The position numbers and the translations under genes are program-made. A DNA stretch of 7,214 nucleotides from an uncultured Luteimonas sp. (GTDB taxonomy: Bacteria > Pseudomonadota > Gammaproteobacteria > Xanthomonadales > Xanthomonadaceae), in assembly GCA_938008415.1 (NCBI GenBank), contig CALLKI010000085.1, positions 1 to 7,214 on the forward strand. The letters are read 5' to 3'. Below are positions 1 to 6,697 of the stretch, piece after piece. How positions within the stretch are numbered: the first letter of the stretch is position 1; each line of letters begins with the position of its first letter. Under the pieces are notes generated by a model that saw only the letters and a list, made by a program, of their open reading frames with translations, did no database searches and was not told where the DNA came from.

Positions 1-84
1 GAGGCGCCGATCTTCGAGGTCGCCGACATCGGCCTGGTGGGCGACCTGTTCACCATCCTGCCGGAGCTGGAGGCGGCGCTGTGA
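1..84 (+). CDS. etfA: Electron transfer flavoprotein alpha subunit, C-terminal end (partial)
   Basis: Only the last 27 codons and the TGA stop are in the window. The visible peptide contains IFEVADIGLVGDLF followed by ILPELEAAL, which matches the conserved C-terminus of the ETF alpha subunit, where an F-x-V-A-D-x-G-L-V-x-D-L-F stretch precedes a short helix with P-E-L. The full protein binds FAD with the beta subunit and passes electrons from acyl-CoA and other dehydrogenases to the quinone pool. The start and FAD domain lie outside the window. In Xanthomonas, etfA borders the LPS biosynthesis cluster, which agrees with what follows here. The next gene starts 28 bp downstream on the same strand. 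The call rests on a short peptide, but the motif is distinctive. Confidence 0.8.
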   Translation, partial: EAPIFEVADIGLVGDLFTILPELEAAL

Positions 85-112
85 CCGCGCGGGCCCGGGC
101 AGCGGAGGCGCG

Positions 113-808
113 GTGATCGTCGGGCAGGGCCTGCTGGCGCGCGCCTTCGCGCCGCGCTACGCGGCCGATCCCGCGGTCACGATCTTCGCCTCCGGCGTAT
201 CCAATTCCCGCGAGACCGACCCCGCGGCCTTCGCCCGCGAGCGCGACCTGCTCCGCCCGCTGCTCGAGGCCGGCGGGCGCGTGGTCTATTTCGGCAGCTG
301 CGGCAGCGCCACCGGCGACAGCGCGGCGGACACGCCGTACATGCGCCACAAGCGCGCCATGGAGGCGATGGTGGCCGCCTCGCCGGGCGGCCTGGTGCTG
401 CGCCTGCCGCAGGTCGTCGGCCGCACGCCCAACCCCAACACCCTGACCAACTTCCTGCGCGACCGCATCGCCAGCGGCACCCCCTTCACGGTGTGGGCGC
501 GGGCCGAGCGCAACCTGATCGACGTGGACGACGTGGCCGCTATCGGCGCGCGCCTGATCGACGGCGCCGGCAGCGGCGGGCGGCGTGTATTCTCCATCGC
601 CGCGGCCAGGTCGCTGCCCATGCCGGCCATCGTCGCCATCTTCGAGCGCGTACTCGGCCGCCAGGCCCGGGTAACCTTCGAGCCGCTCGGCAGCCCGCTG
701 CCCATCGACGTGGCCGATGCGCTGGCGGTGGCCCGGGAACTGGGCATCGACCTCGGCGACGGCTACGCCGAACACGTCATCCGGAAATACTATGCGCCCG
801 ACACCTGA
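113..808 (+). CDS. Short NAD(P)-dependent epimerase/reductase-like protein (extended SDR type)
   Basis: The protein has 231 aa. It opens directly with a Rossmann nucleotide-binding loop, VGQGLLA (residues 3-9, G-x-G-x-x-A rather than the usual G-x-x-G-x-x-G). FASGVSNS follows at 25-32, then YFGSCGSA (59-66, a candidate for the catalytic Ser). The Y-x-x-x-K pair is Tyr76/Lys80, and RLPQVVGR (97-104) and RNLIDVDDV (133-141) follow. These fit the extended short-chain dehydrogenase fold that acts on nucleotide sugars, although the usual length is about 300 aa. I recall similar short proteins beside glycosyltransferases in O-antigen loci, but the exact reaction is unknown. The GTG start is supported by GGAGG four bases upstream and by the absence of an in-frame start further 5'. 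Its end overlaps the next gene by 17 bp, so the two are probably co-expressed and may share a substrate pathway. Confidence 0.82.
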   Translation: MIVGQGLLARAFAPRYAADPAVTIFASGVSNSRETDPAAFARERDLLRPLLEAGGRVVYFGSCGSATGDSAADTPYMRHKRAMEAMVAASPGGLVLRLPQVVGRTPNPNTLTNFLRDRIASGTPFTVWARAERNLIDVDDVAAIGARLIDGAGSGGRRVFSIAAARSLPMPAIVAIFERVLGRQARVTFEPLGSPLPIDVADALAVARELGIDLGDGYAEHVIRKYYAPDT

Positions 809-1745
809 GCTTTCCGTCGTCATCCCGGTCTACGGCAGCGCCAGCATCCTGCCGGCGCTGGCCGAGCGGCTGGAGGCCGCGCTGGCGCCCGCGCTGGGCG
901 CGGACGGCTACGAGGTGGTGCTGGTCCACGACTGTGGCCCGGACAACGCCTGGGAGGTGATCCAGGCGCTGGCGTCCGCCCGCCCCTGGCTGCGCGGCCT
1001 GGACCTGCGGCGCAACGCCGGCCAGCACAATGCGATCATGGCCGGCCTGGGCGTGGCGCGCGGCCGCTACATCGTCACCATGGACGACGACCTGCAGCAC
1101 GACCCGGCCGACGTGCCGCGGATCCTCGCGGCCCTGCGCGGTGGCGCCGACCTGGTCTACGCGCAGTTCCCCGAACGCCAGCACGCGCTGTGGAAGCGCG
1201 CCGGCAGCCGCTTCAACGACCTGGTCGCGCAGTGGCTGCTGAAGAAGCCCAGGGGGCTGTACCTGTCGCCGTTCCGCGGCTTCGCCCGCGGGCTGCGCGA
1301 CGAGGTGCTGCGCTACCAGGGCCCGTTCGTCTACCTCGACGGGCTGCTGCTGCAGAGCACCAGCCCGCGCCGCATCGCCACGCTCACCGCCGAGCACCAC
1401 GCGCGCAGCGACGGCCGCTCCGGCTACAGCCTGCGCAAGTCGGTCTCGCTGTGGCTGCAGATGGCCACCAGCTTCTCCATCGTGCCGCTGCGCCTGGTGT
1501 CGCTGGCCGGCGCGCTGGCCTCGTGCCTGGCCTTCGTCCTGGCCGTGGCCATCCTGGTGCAGAAGCTGCGCACGCCGGACCTGCCCGTGGGCTGGGCCTC
1601 GCTGATCGTGGCCATCCTGTTCATGGGCGGCCTGCAACTGCTGGCGCTGGGCGCCATCGGGGAGTACACCGGCCGCGTGCTGCTGAACGTGAACAAGCGG
1701 CCGCAGTACGTGGTGGGCGACAGCGTCAACCTGCCGCCCGCCTGA
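792..1745 (+). CDS. Family 2 glycosyltransferase, GtrB/ArnC-like (polyprenyl-phosphate sugar transferase)
   Basis: The protein has 317 aa from the ATG at 792. An N-terminal GT-A domain begins with LSVVIPVYG (7-15). The nucleotide-binding segment reads LVHDCGPDNAW (44-54), then RNAGQHNAIMAGL (74-86) and the metal/sugar site TMDDDLQHDP (96-105). Two hydrophobic helices follow at about 233-257 and 267-288. The tail contains GEYTGRVLLNVNKRPQYVV (290 onward), close to the GEYxGR...KxRPxY ending of GtrB, ArnC and dolichol-phosphate mannosyltransferase relatives. Such enzymes move a sugar from a nucleotide donor to undecaprenyl phosphate on the inner face of the cytoplasmic membrane. HDCG replaces the common DDGS/NDGS; the Asp is kept. 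The start is set by the domain boundary. It overlaps the upstream reductase-like gene, with only a weak GGA upstream, which suggests translational coupling. The likely partner flippase is at 2594-3070 on the other strand. The sugar is unknown. Confidence 0.88.
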   Translation: MRPTPELSVVIPVYGSASILPALAERLEAALAPALGADGYEVVLVHDCGPDNAWEVIQALASARPWLRGLDLRRNAGQHNAIMAGLGVARGRYIVTMDDDLQHDPADVPRILAALRGGADLVYAQFPERQHALWKRAGSRFNDLVAQWLLKKPRGLYLSPFRGFARGLRDEVLRYQGPFVYLDGLLLQSTSPRRIATLTAEHHARSDGRSGYSLRKSVSLWLQMATSFSIVPLRLVSLAGALASCLAFVLAVAILVQKLRTPDLPVGWASLIVAILFMGGLQLLALGAIGEYTGRVLLNVNKRPQYVVGDSVNLPPA

Positions 1746-1752
1746 GCCGGCC

Positions 1753-2583
1753 TCACATGCGCCGGCGCAGCCACAGGTAGGCGCTGCGGCGGGCCAGCGC
1801 CATCGCCCGCGCCATGGCGTTGCCGACCCGCAGGTCCAGCGCCGAAAGCAGGCCCGGCACCGTGCGGCGCAGGTGCTCGTGGAAGGCCACCGCCTGCGCC
1901 GCCTGCTCCTTCATCAGCCGCACGCTCCACTGCGTGGCGCTGATGCGGAAGCTGGCCAGGGTGTGCGGCAGCGCGACCATGTCGCCGTGGAGCATGATGC
2001 GGGTGTAGGTGGCCTGGTCGATCAGGTACGGGAAGCTGTTGTCCCAACCGCCCTCGCGCTCCAGCAGCTCGCGCCTGAACAGCACGCAGCCCGGCTCGCC
2101 GAAGATGTTGGTGCCCGCGCGGACCGATCGCCGCACGGCCTCGCGGCCGGACACCAGGCCGCGCAGCCCGGCCAGGCCGCGCCCGCGCACCACCACCCGC
2201 CCCTGCGCGTCGATCAGGTTCCGCGGCGAGGCGACCAGGACCGCGGACGGGTGCGCGTCCATCGCCGCGACCTGCTCGCGCAGCGCGGTGGGCGCGATCA
2301 GGTCGTCGCCGCACACCAGCTTGACCAGCTCGCCGCGGGCCTCGGCGCTGACCCGGTTCCAGTTCGCCAGCGCGCCGCCGCCGGCGGGCGTGGGTTCCAG
2401 GATGCGCACCCGCGGCAGGCCGCGGTACCGCTCCAGCACGGCCTGCGTCCCGTCGCGCGAGCTGTGGTCGGCGACCACCAGCTCGTAGTCGTCGTAGTCC
2501 TGCACCAGGATCGAGTCCAGGGTCTGCGCGACGAAGTCCTCGTTGTTGTAGGCGGGCACCACCACCGAAACGCGCGGCTGCAC
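1753..2583 (-). CDS. Family 2 glycosyltransferase (soluble)
   Basis: The protein has 276 aa with no membrane segment. The GT-A fold is shown by VSVVVPAYNNEDF (5-17), VVADHSSRDGT (36-46), NWNRVSAEARGELVKL (74-89) and the D-x-D-like metal site CGDDLIAP (91-98). GEPGCVLFRR (162-171) and the acidic segment around LIDQATYTRI (187-196), a likely catalytic-base region, follow. The family transfers a sugar from a nucleotide donor to a growing glycan in the cytoplasm, so an O-antigen or LPS outer-core residue is likely; donor and linkage cannot be read from sequence. The GTG start has a perfect AGGAGG six bases upstream that overlaps the stop of the gtrA-like gene. It is the last gene of the minus-strand operon, and its stop lies 7 bp from the stop of the convergent plus-strand gene, leaving no room for a separate terminator. 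Confidence 0.88.
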   Translation of the reverse strand: MQPRVSVVVPAYNNEDFVAQTLDSILVQDYDDYELVVADHSSRDGTQAVLERYRGLPRVRILEPTPAGGGALANWNRVSAEARGELVKLVCGDDLIAPTALREQVAAMDAHPSAVLVASPRNLIDAQGRVVVRGRGLAGLRGLVSGREAVRRSVRAGTNIFGEPGCVLFRRELLEREGGWDNSFPYLIDQATYTRIMLHGDMVALPHTLASFRISATQWSVRLMKEQAAQAVAFHEHLRRTVPGLLSALDLRVGNAMARAMALARRSAYLWLRRRM

Positions 2584-2589
2584 GGGATT

Positions 2590-2595
2590 CCTCCT
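2590..2595 (-). promoter_or_regulatory. Ribosome-binding site overlapping an upstream stop codon
   Basis: On the minus strand the TAG stop of the GtrA-like gene (2594-2596) runs straight into TAGGAGGA. The consensus AGGAGG therefore shares two bases with the stop and sits six bases before the GTG start at 2583. This fixes the start of the family 2 glycosyltransferase and implies that ribosomes finishing the flippase gene can reinitiate on it. Confidence 0.75.
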
Positions 2596-3070
2596 AGGGC
2601 CGGCCCTTGCGCCGGAAAGAGAAGTACTTGTGGCCCACGTAGTTGAACACCACCACCAGCGCGGTGATGGCGACCTGCACCGGGATCGCCGGCAGTCCGC
2701 CCAGGTCCACCAGCAGCGCCAGCGCGCCGGCGTTGAGCAGCAGGGCCATGCCGTTCACGCTGGAAAAGCGCGCCAGGTCCAGCCAGAAGTGCCCCTCCAC
2801 GCGGAACACCAGCCTCCGGTAGACGAAGAACACCGCCAGCAGCGACACCACCCAGGCGATGCCGAGGCTGACCACCGACGGCACGCCGGGGCCGAACCAC
2901 AGCACCAGCGCGGCGAACAGCGCGGTGCTGAACAGCGTGTTGGCGCCGCCGACCAGCAGGAACAGCACGCGCTGGTCGGAGACGAAGCGCTGCAACGGCC
3001 CGGGCGCGCCGGAGAACGGCAGCCCCCGCGGCGGAACCGGCGGCTTTTCCCCCGGTGCCGGCGCGTTCAC
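2594..3070 (-). CDS. GtrA family membrane protein (putative lipid-linked sugar flippase)
   Basis: The protein has 158 aa from the GTG at 3070. After a proline-rich cytoplasmic leader, four hydrophobic segments are visible at about 34-58, 63-84, 104-122 and 127-145. Family hallmarks are FLLVGGANTLFSTALFAAL (37-55), the middle loop FVYRRLVFR (82-90), and the C-terminal VVVFNYVGHKYFSFRRK (139-155); GtrA proteins usually end in a similar N-Y-x-x-x-K/R-x-x-V/S-F block. The family is thought to flip undecaprenyl-phosphate-linked sugars to the periplasm for O-antigen glucosylation and related modifications. The start is chosen because GGGGGAGG precedes the GTG by four bases, and because the GTGA overlap with the upstream membrane protein gene's stop is 4 bp, typical of coupled genes. 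The reading frame stays open far upstream, but that extension is only a shadow of the overlapping gene. Confidence 0.88.
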   Translation of the reverse strand: MNAPAPGEKPPVPPRGLPFSGAPGPLQRFVSDQRVLFLLVGGANTLFSTALFAALVLWFGPGVPSVVSLGIAWVVSLLAVFFVYRRLVFRVEGHFWLDLARFSSVNGMALLLNAGALALLVDLGGLPAIPVQVAITALVVVFNYVGHKYFSFRRKGRP

Positions 3071-4914
3071 CGCGCCTCCCCCGCCGGCACGCACTCGAAG
3101 CGCATTCCGGTCCAGAACAGGCCCAGCCGGCGCTGGTCGCCGCTGCCCGGGATCTCGGCGGCCGGGACCGTCGTGCGCGAGACCGACAGGCGCACCTGCC
3201 TCGCGCCGCCGAGCACGGGGAAGGCCACGCGCGCGGACTGGCCGGGCTGCATCGCGATCTCGCGCACGTCCGCGCCGTCCTCGATCCGCAGCCGGCGCGC
3301 GGCAAAGCCCTCCGGCAGGTAGGCATCGGCGACCAGGGCGCAGCCACAGGCCGGCACCGCGAGCACGGCCGCGCCGTCCATCCAGGCCCCGGTCGGCTCC
3401 GCGGCGTGCCAGCCGCCGGCGCGGCGGACCTCGCAGCCGCCACCCGGCCCTTCCGCGGCGAACAACGCCAGGCCGCGCTCGCGCAGGATGCCCGCGCCCA
3501 GCCGCGCGTGCTCCAGCGGCGACTGCAGCAGGCGCGCGGCCGCCTCGTCGGGCACGCCGGCCCGCAGGGCCTGGTTCATCGCCCGGAACGCGTCGGCGCG
3601 GTACGGCGCGGCCTTCCACTCGCGGTCGTACGTCAGCGCCAGTCCGGCGCCCACCGCCAGCCAGAAGGCCAGGAACGCCCACGCGGCAGGCTGCGCCGGC
3701 GAGGTCCTGCCGCCGGATGCCAGCGCCTCCAGCCACAGCCAGAGCGCGCCGACGAGGAACAGCACCACGTCCATGTAGTAGCGCGAGGCCATGACCGCCA
3801 TCGGCCCGCCGTCGCCACGCGCCGCGGCCAGCGACAGCGCGGTCAGCACGCCGTAGCCGACCAGGTACAGCGGCACCAGCGAGCCCGAATACAGCCCGCG
3901 GCGCAGCCGCGAGGCGATGCCGCAGGCCGCGGCGACGAGCCCGGCCGCGCCGAGCCAAGGCACCAGCCCCAGCGGCACGCCGCGCTGGGCCAGCGTCTCC
4001 ACCCCGATCCAGGCGGCGCCCAGTGCGTACAGCGACAGCTCGGCCATGCGCGGCAGCGTGCCGAACAGCTTCGCGAAGGAGTGCCCGTCCTCGCCCTGCC
4101 CGCCGCCGCCCAGCGCCAGAGACCAGCCCAGCGCGGCCAGCAGCGCCAGCAGCGGCACGCACCGCAGCAGCAGCCCCGTGCGGCGCCCGCCGCGCAGGTC
4201 GTGGAAGGCGGCCAGCAGCTGTACGCCCGCCACCGCGCCGGCGTAGGCATAGGACCAGCCCATGCCGACGAACATCACGATCACCACGCCGGCGACCGCC
4301 AGCGCGAGCGCCGTCCACGCCTGCCCCGCGCCCGCGCTTCCCTGCGCGCGCAGCAGGCGGTCGTGCGCCAGGAAGAAGAGGACGAAGCACAGGTTCTTCG
4401 TCCACAGCGGCAGGCCCAGGTCCAGCGTGAACAGCTCGAAGCCGGCCCAGCTGAAGCACAGGCCGGCGATCGCGAGCGCGGCCGCCGCGCGCCACAGGCC
4501 CCTGCGCGGATGCCAGCGGCCGCGCTGCCAGAACGGCTCGCGGTCGAGGCGGTAGGCGAGGAGGAACGCCACCGTCGCCACCACCACGCCGGTCATGCGG
4601 TTGGCGAGCATCACGTCCAGCGAGAACAGGCGCACGTTGGCCATCAGCGCCAGCGCGTTGATGAAGCCGCGGTGCGCCGAGCCCAGGCCCCAGAGCTCGA
4701 CGAACGACAGCCGCCCCTGCTGCCATTCCTGCAACTGGTACAGCAGGCGCAGCGAGTCCATGTACAGCGCATCCGGATGCGCCCGGGTCACGAACGCCTG
4801 GTGCAGCGCGCCGAAGGCGAGCGCGGCGCACGCGGCCACCAGCAGCGACCGCACGCGGCCGTCGCGGGGAAGAAGGCGGCCGGACGTGTCCAGGCCCTGT
4901 CCTCGATGTGGCAT
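3067..4914 (-). CDS. Large polytopic membrane protein, GT-C-like glycosyltransferase candidate
   Basis: The protein has 615 aa with about 12 hydrophobic helices between residues 22 and 427, then a hydrophilic C-terminal part of about 185 aa. The first helix (about 22-41) is followed by an extracytoplasmic-type loop rich in acidic residues, HPDALYMDSLRLLYQ (46-60), as in GT-C enzymes, whose catalytic Asp lies in the first periplasmic loop. VMASRYYMDVVLF (374-386) resembles the S-R-Y motif of O-antigen-locus membrane glycosyltransferases. The C-terminal part holds four Cys (494, 523, 525, 608) and may fold outside the membrane. GT-C proteins use polyprenyl-phosphate sugars as donors, which fits the adjacent GtrA-type flippase (4-bp overlap) and the GtrB-type enzyme at 792-1745. 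The start ATG has AGGGG seven bases upstream, overlapping the previous gene's TAG. An O-antigen polymerase or an uncharacterised membrane protein are alternatives. Confidence 0.72.
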   Translation of the reverse strand: MPHRGQGLDTSGRLLPRDGRVRSLLVAACAALAFGALHQAFVTRAHPDALYMDSLRLLYQLQEWQQGRLSFVELWGLGSAHRGFINALALMANVRLFSLDVMLANRMTGVVVATVAFLLAYRLDREPFWQRGRWHPRRGLWRAAAALAIAGLCFSWAGFELFTLDLGLPLWTKNLCFVLFFLAHDRLLRAQGSAGAGQAWTALALAVAGVVIVMFVGMGWSYAYAGAVAGVQLLAAFHDLRGGRRTGLLLRCVPLLALLAALGWSLALGGGGQGEDGHSFAKLFGTLPRMAELSLYALGAAWIGVETLAQRGVPLGLVPWLGAAGLVAAACGIASRLRRGLYSGSLVPLYLVGYGVLTALSLAAARGDGGPMAVMASRYYMDVVLFLVGALWLWLEALASGGRTSPAQPAAWAFLAFWLAVGAGLALTYDREWKAAPYRADAFRAMNQALRAGVPDEAAARLLQSPLEHARLGAGILRERGLALFAAEGPGGGCEVRRAGGWHAAEPTGAWMDGAAVLAVPACGCALVADAYLPEGFAARRLRIEDGADVREIAMQPGQSARVAFPVLGGARQVRLSVSRTTVPAAEIPGSGDQRRLGLFWTGMRFECVPAGEAR

Positions 4915-4924
4915 CGTGCGGCCC

Positions 4925-6241
4925 CTACGCGCCCACGGAGCGCGACAGCACGCCCCACAGCGCCTCGCGCGAATAGTGGCGCGCGATGAACCCGCGCGAG
5001 GCCGCCGAAACGCGGTGCCAGTCGCCGTCGTCGGCGAGCAGCCGCAGCACGGCCGCGGCGAACCCGTCCGCGTCGTCGGCCCGGGGCATGAAGCCGGCGG
5101 CGTCGCCGAGCCCCTGCATGCCGGTGGACGTGGTCACGCAGGGCACGCCGAAGCGCAGGCCCTCCAGCACCTTGCCCTTGACTCCGCCGCCGAAACGCAG
5201 CGGCGCCACCGCCACGCGCGCGGCGCGGTAGTACGCGGCCAGCCGCTCGTCGCTGACGTAGCCGGTGACCTCGACCCCGTCGCCCGCCAGCGCCTGCACG
5301 TCCGGGTGCGGGTTGGAGCCGACCAACAGCGTCCGCACGCCCGGCATCCGCTCGCGGATGCGCGGCAGTGCCTCGCGCACGAACCAGCAGGCGGCGTCCA
5401 CGTTCGGCGGATGCGCGAAGCCGGCCACGAACAGGATGTCGCGGCGGTGCTCCGGGCCGGGCACGTCGGCCTCGTCGAGCGCCTCGTAGGCGAACAGCGG
5501 CACGGTCTCGGCCACCGCCGCGCCGCCCTGCGCCTGCAGCCACGCGCGCACGTGCGCGGTCTCGTCCGACGAGGGGTACAGGATCACGTCCGAGCGCCGC
5601 CACAGGTCGTGCTCCATCGCGCGGAAACGCTCGGCCTCGGCCTGCAGCGCCGGGTCCGGCTGCAGCTTCAGCTGCTCGAGCAGGCGCAGGTGGTGCACGT
5701 CGTGGCCGTAGTACACCACCCGGGCCCGGCTGTGCCGGCGCACCGCCTCGATGAAGTTGACCGACACGTGCGGCCGGTTGAGCACCGCCGCGGCCAGGTG
5801 GATGCGGCCGTCGTGCACCTGGAACGGCAGCAGCCAGCCGACCACCGCCGCGACCACCGCGAGGCCGACCAGGCTGGTCAGCCAGGGATCGGACCCGGAG
5901 CCGGTGTGGAACAGGCTGCCGACGCCCCAGGACACGGCCAGCAGCAGGGCCGCCGCGGCAAGCGCGGAAAGCCCGCAGTAGTAGGCCACGCCCAGCACCG
6001 CGAGGAAGCCGAGCACCAGCGCTGCCCCGCCCGGGCGCCCGGAACGGGCGGCCACGAGGTTGACGAGCAGTGCCCCGGCCGCGGCGGCGAGCGCCGCCTG
6101 CAGGTAGCCACCGAGGTAGCCATTGGCGCTGGCCGGGAACAGGCCCTTCCGCCATGCGGCATAGCCGACGACCACGAAGAACAGCACGAGGAGGAACTCC
6201 GCCCCCCCGCGCAGGCCGGACCGCAACACCTGCTGGTTCAT
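4925..6241 (-). CDS. Membrane-anchored GT-B glycosyltransferase (GT4-like C-terminal domain), apparent fusion
   Basis: The protein has 438 aa. Residues 1-140 are membrane-type, with five hydrophobic segments near 13-31, 45-64, 72-90, 92-112 and 120-139. From about 152 the sequence is that of a glycosyltransferase of the GT-B fold: VLNRPHVS (153-160), VVYYGHDVHHLRLL (175-188), LYPSSDE (221-227), then the donor-binding domain with ILFVAGFAHPPNVDA (269-283), GVEVTGYVSDERLAAYY (322-338), APLRFGGGVKGKVLEGLRFG (346-365; Glu360 in the usual phosphate/sugar-binding position) and GVPCVTTSTGMQGL (365-378). The first half of a normal GT-B N-terminal domain, upstream of the RPHV strand, is missing and is replaced by membrane helices. 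This is either a natural architecture or a deletion fusion. The ATG start has GGAG seven bases upstream and overlaps the lipoprotein gene stop (ATGA). It is expected at the inner membrane, acting on LPS or another glycan. Confidence 0.8.
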   Translation of the reverse strand: MNQQVLRSGLRGGAEFLLVLFFVVVGYAAWRKGLFPASANGYLGGYLQAALAAAAGALLVNLVAARSGRPGGAALVLGFLAVLGVAYYCGLSALAAAALLLAVSWGVGSLFHTGSGSDPWLTSLVGLAVVAAVVGWLLPFQVHDGRIHLAAAVLNRPHVSVNFIEAVRRHSRARVVYYGHDVHHLRLLEQLKLQPDPALQAEAERFRAMEHDLWRRSDVILYPSSDETAHVRAWLQAQGGAAVAETVPLFAYEALDEADVPGPEHRRDILFVAGFAHPPNVDAACWFVREALPRIRERMPGVRTLLVGSNPHPDVQALAGDGVEVTGYVSDERLAAYYRAARVAVAPLRFGGGVKGKVLEGLRFGVPCVTTSTGMQGLGDAAGFMPRADDADGFAAAVLRLLADDGDWHRVSAASRGFIARHYSREALWGVLSRSVGA

Positions 6242-6664
6242 TCCATTGCTCCGTCAGTCGGTCCGAGGCAGGCCAGGCCCGCGACCTCGAAGGCGGCGAG
6301 GTCCCGGCGGCTGTCGGCATCGACCAGATAGAAGCGCGTGCCCCCGGCGACCCACTGCCCGGTTTCCGCCTCGCCCTGCGCCGCGCCTGAGGCGAACACC
6401 TTGCGCCCGCCATCGTCGCCGCGCACCTGGACCAGGACCGACTGCACCGCCGGATCCTTCACCTTCCACGCGATCCGCGCCGCGACCCGCTGGCCCTCGC
6501 AGGCGCCGACGGCGCCGGGCTCGACGCTGAGCACGGCATCCTCGTTCTCCACCGAGGTCGGATGGGGGGGGCACGCCGTCCTGCACCGGCTCGATCCGCC
6601 CGCAGGCGGACAGGAGCGGGAGGGCCAGCACCGCCAGGGTGCCAACGATGGCAGTTCGCATCAT
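6238..6664 (-). CDS. Small predicted lipoprotein, reading frame broken at a C8 tract
   Basis: Translation from ATG 6664 begins MMRTAIVGTLAVLALPLL and then SACGRIEP, a classical signal peptide with lipobox L-S-A-C, so Cys21 would be lipidated. The frame then hits eight consecutive C (plus-strand G 6564-6571). Past it, the sensible continuation (HPTSVENEDAVLSVEPG onward, ending DGAME) lies in another frame. Removing one C joins the two into 141 aa: 427 bp is one base more than 142 codons. As written, the first frame gives an arginine-rich product ending at 6254. The mature part has Cys55 and Cys132 (after joining), which could form a disulfide, and the segments IAWKVKDPAVQSVLVQV and FASGAAQGEAETGQWV. 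I do not recognise its function. A sequencing error, a true mutation or slipped-strand phase variation would all explain the break. It is probably co-transcribed with the downstream glycosyltransferase. Confidence 0.7.
6564..6571. repeat. Homopolymer G8 (C8 on coding strand) at the lipoprotein frameshift
   Basis: Eight consecutive G on the plus strand lie inside the lipoprotein gene, exactly where the signal-peptide frame and the mature-protein frame part. A run of seven would restore one open frame. No other homopolymer of this length was noticed in the window. Confidence 0.9.
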
Positions 6665-6697
6665 GGGTTACCGGACTCGCCTTTCAGGAAAAGACCC

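Noticed and set aside
717..791. Upstream ATG extending the GtrB-like protein by 25 residues
   Set aside because: The extension lies inside the preceding gene and has no family similarity; the domain begins right after the ATG at 792.
1424..2314. Minus-strand frame overlapping the ends of both convergent glycosyltransferase genes
   Set aside because: It has no recognisable domain and runs out of frame through two well-supported genes.
2594..4831. Single 745-codon minus-strand frame covering gtrA and most of the GT-C-like gene
   Set aside because: Only its last 158 residues are a real protein (GtrA). The upstream part is arginine/alanine-rich shadow sequence, and a GTG with a strong ribosome-binding site marks the true start at 3070.
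3055..4989. Open frame of 644 codons on the plus strand opposite the large membrane protein gene
   Set aside because: The translation is rich in Gln, Arg, Ala and His with no domain, typical of the antisense shadow of a high-GC gene. The minus-strand frame has coherent membrane helices.
4788..6413. 541-codon minus-strand frame overlapping the membrane/GT-B protein
   Set aside because: The translation is Arg/Gly/Ala-rich without motifs, while the other frame has clear glycosyltransferase motifs.
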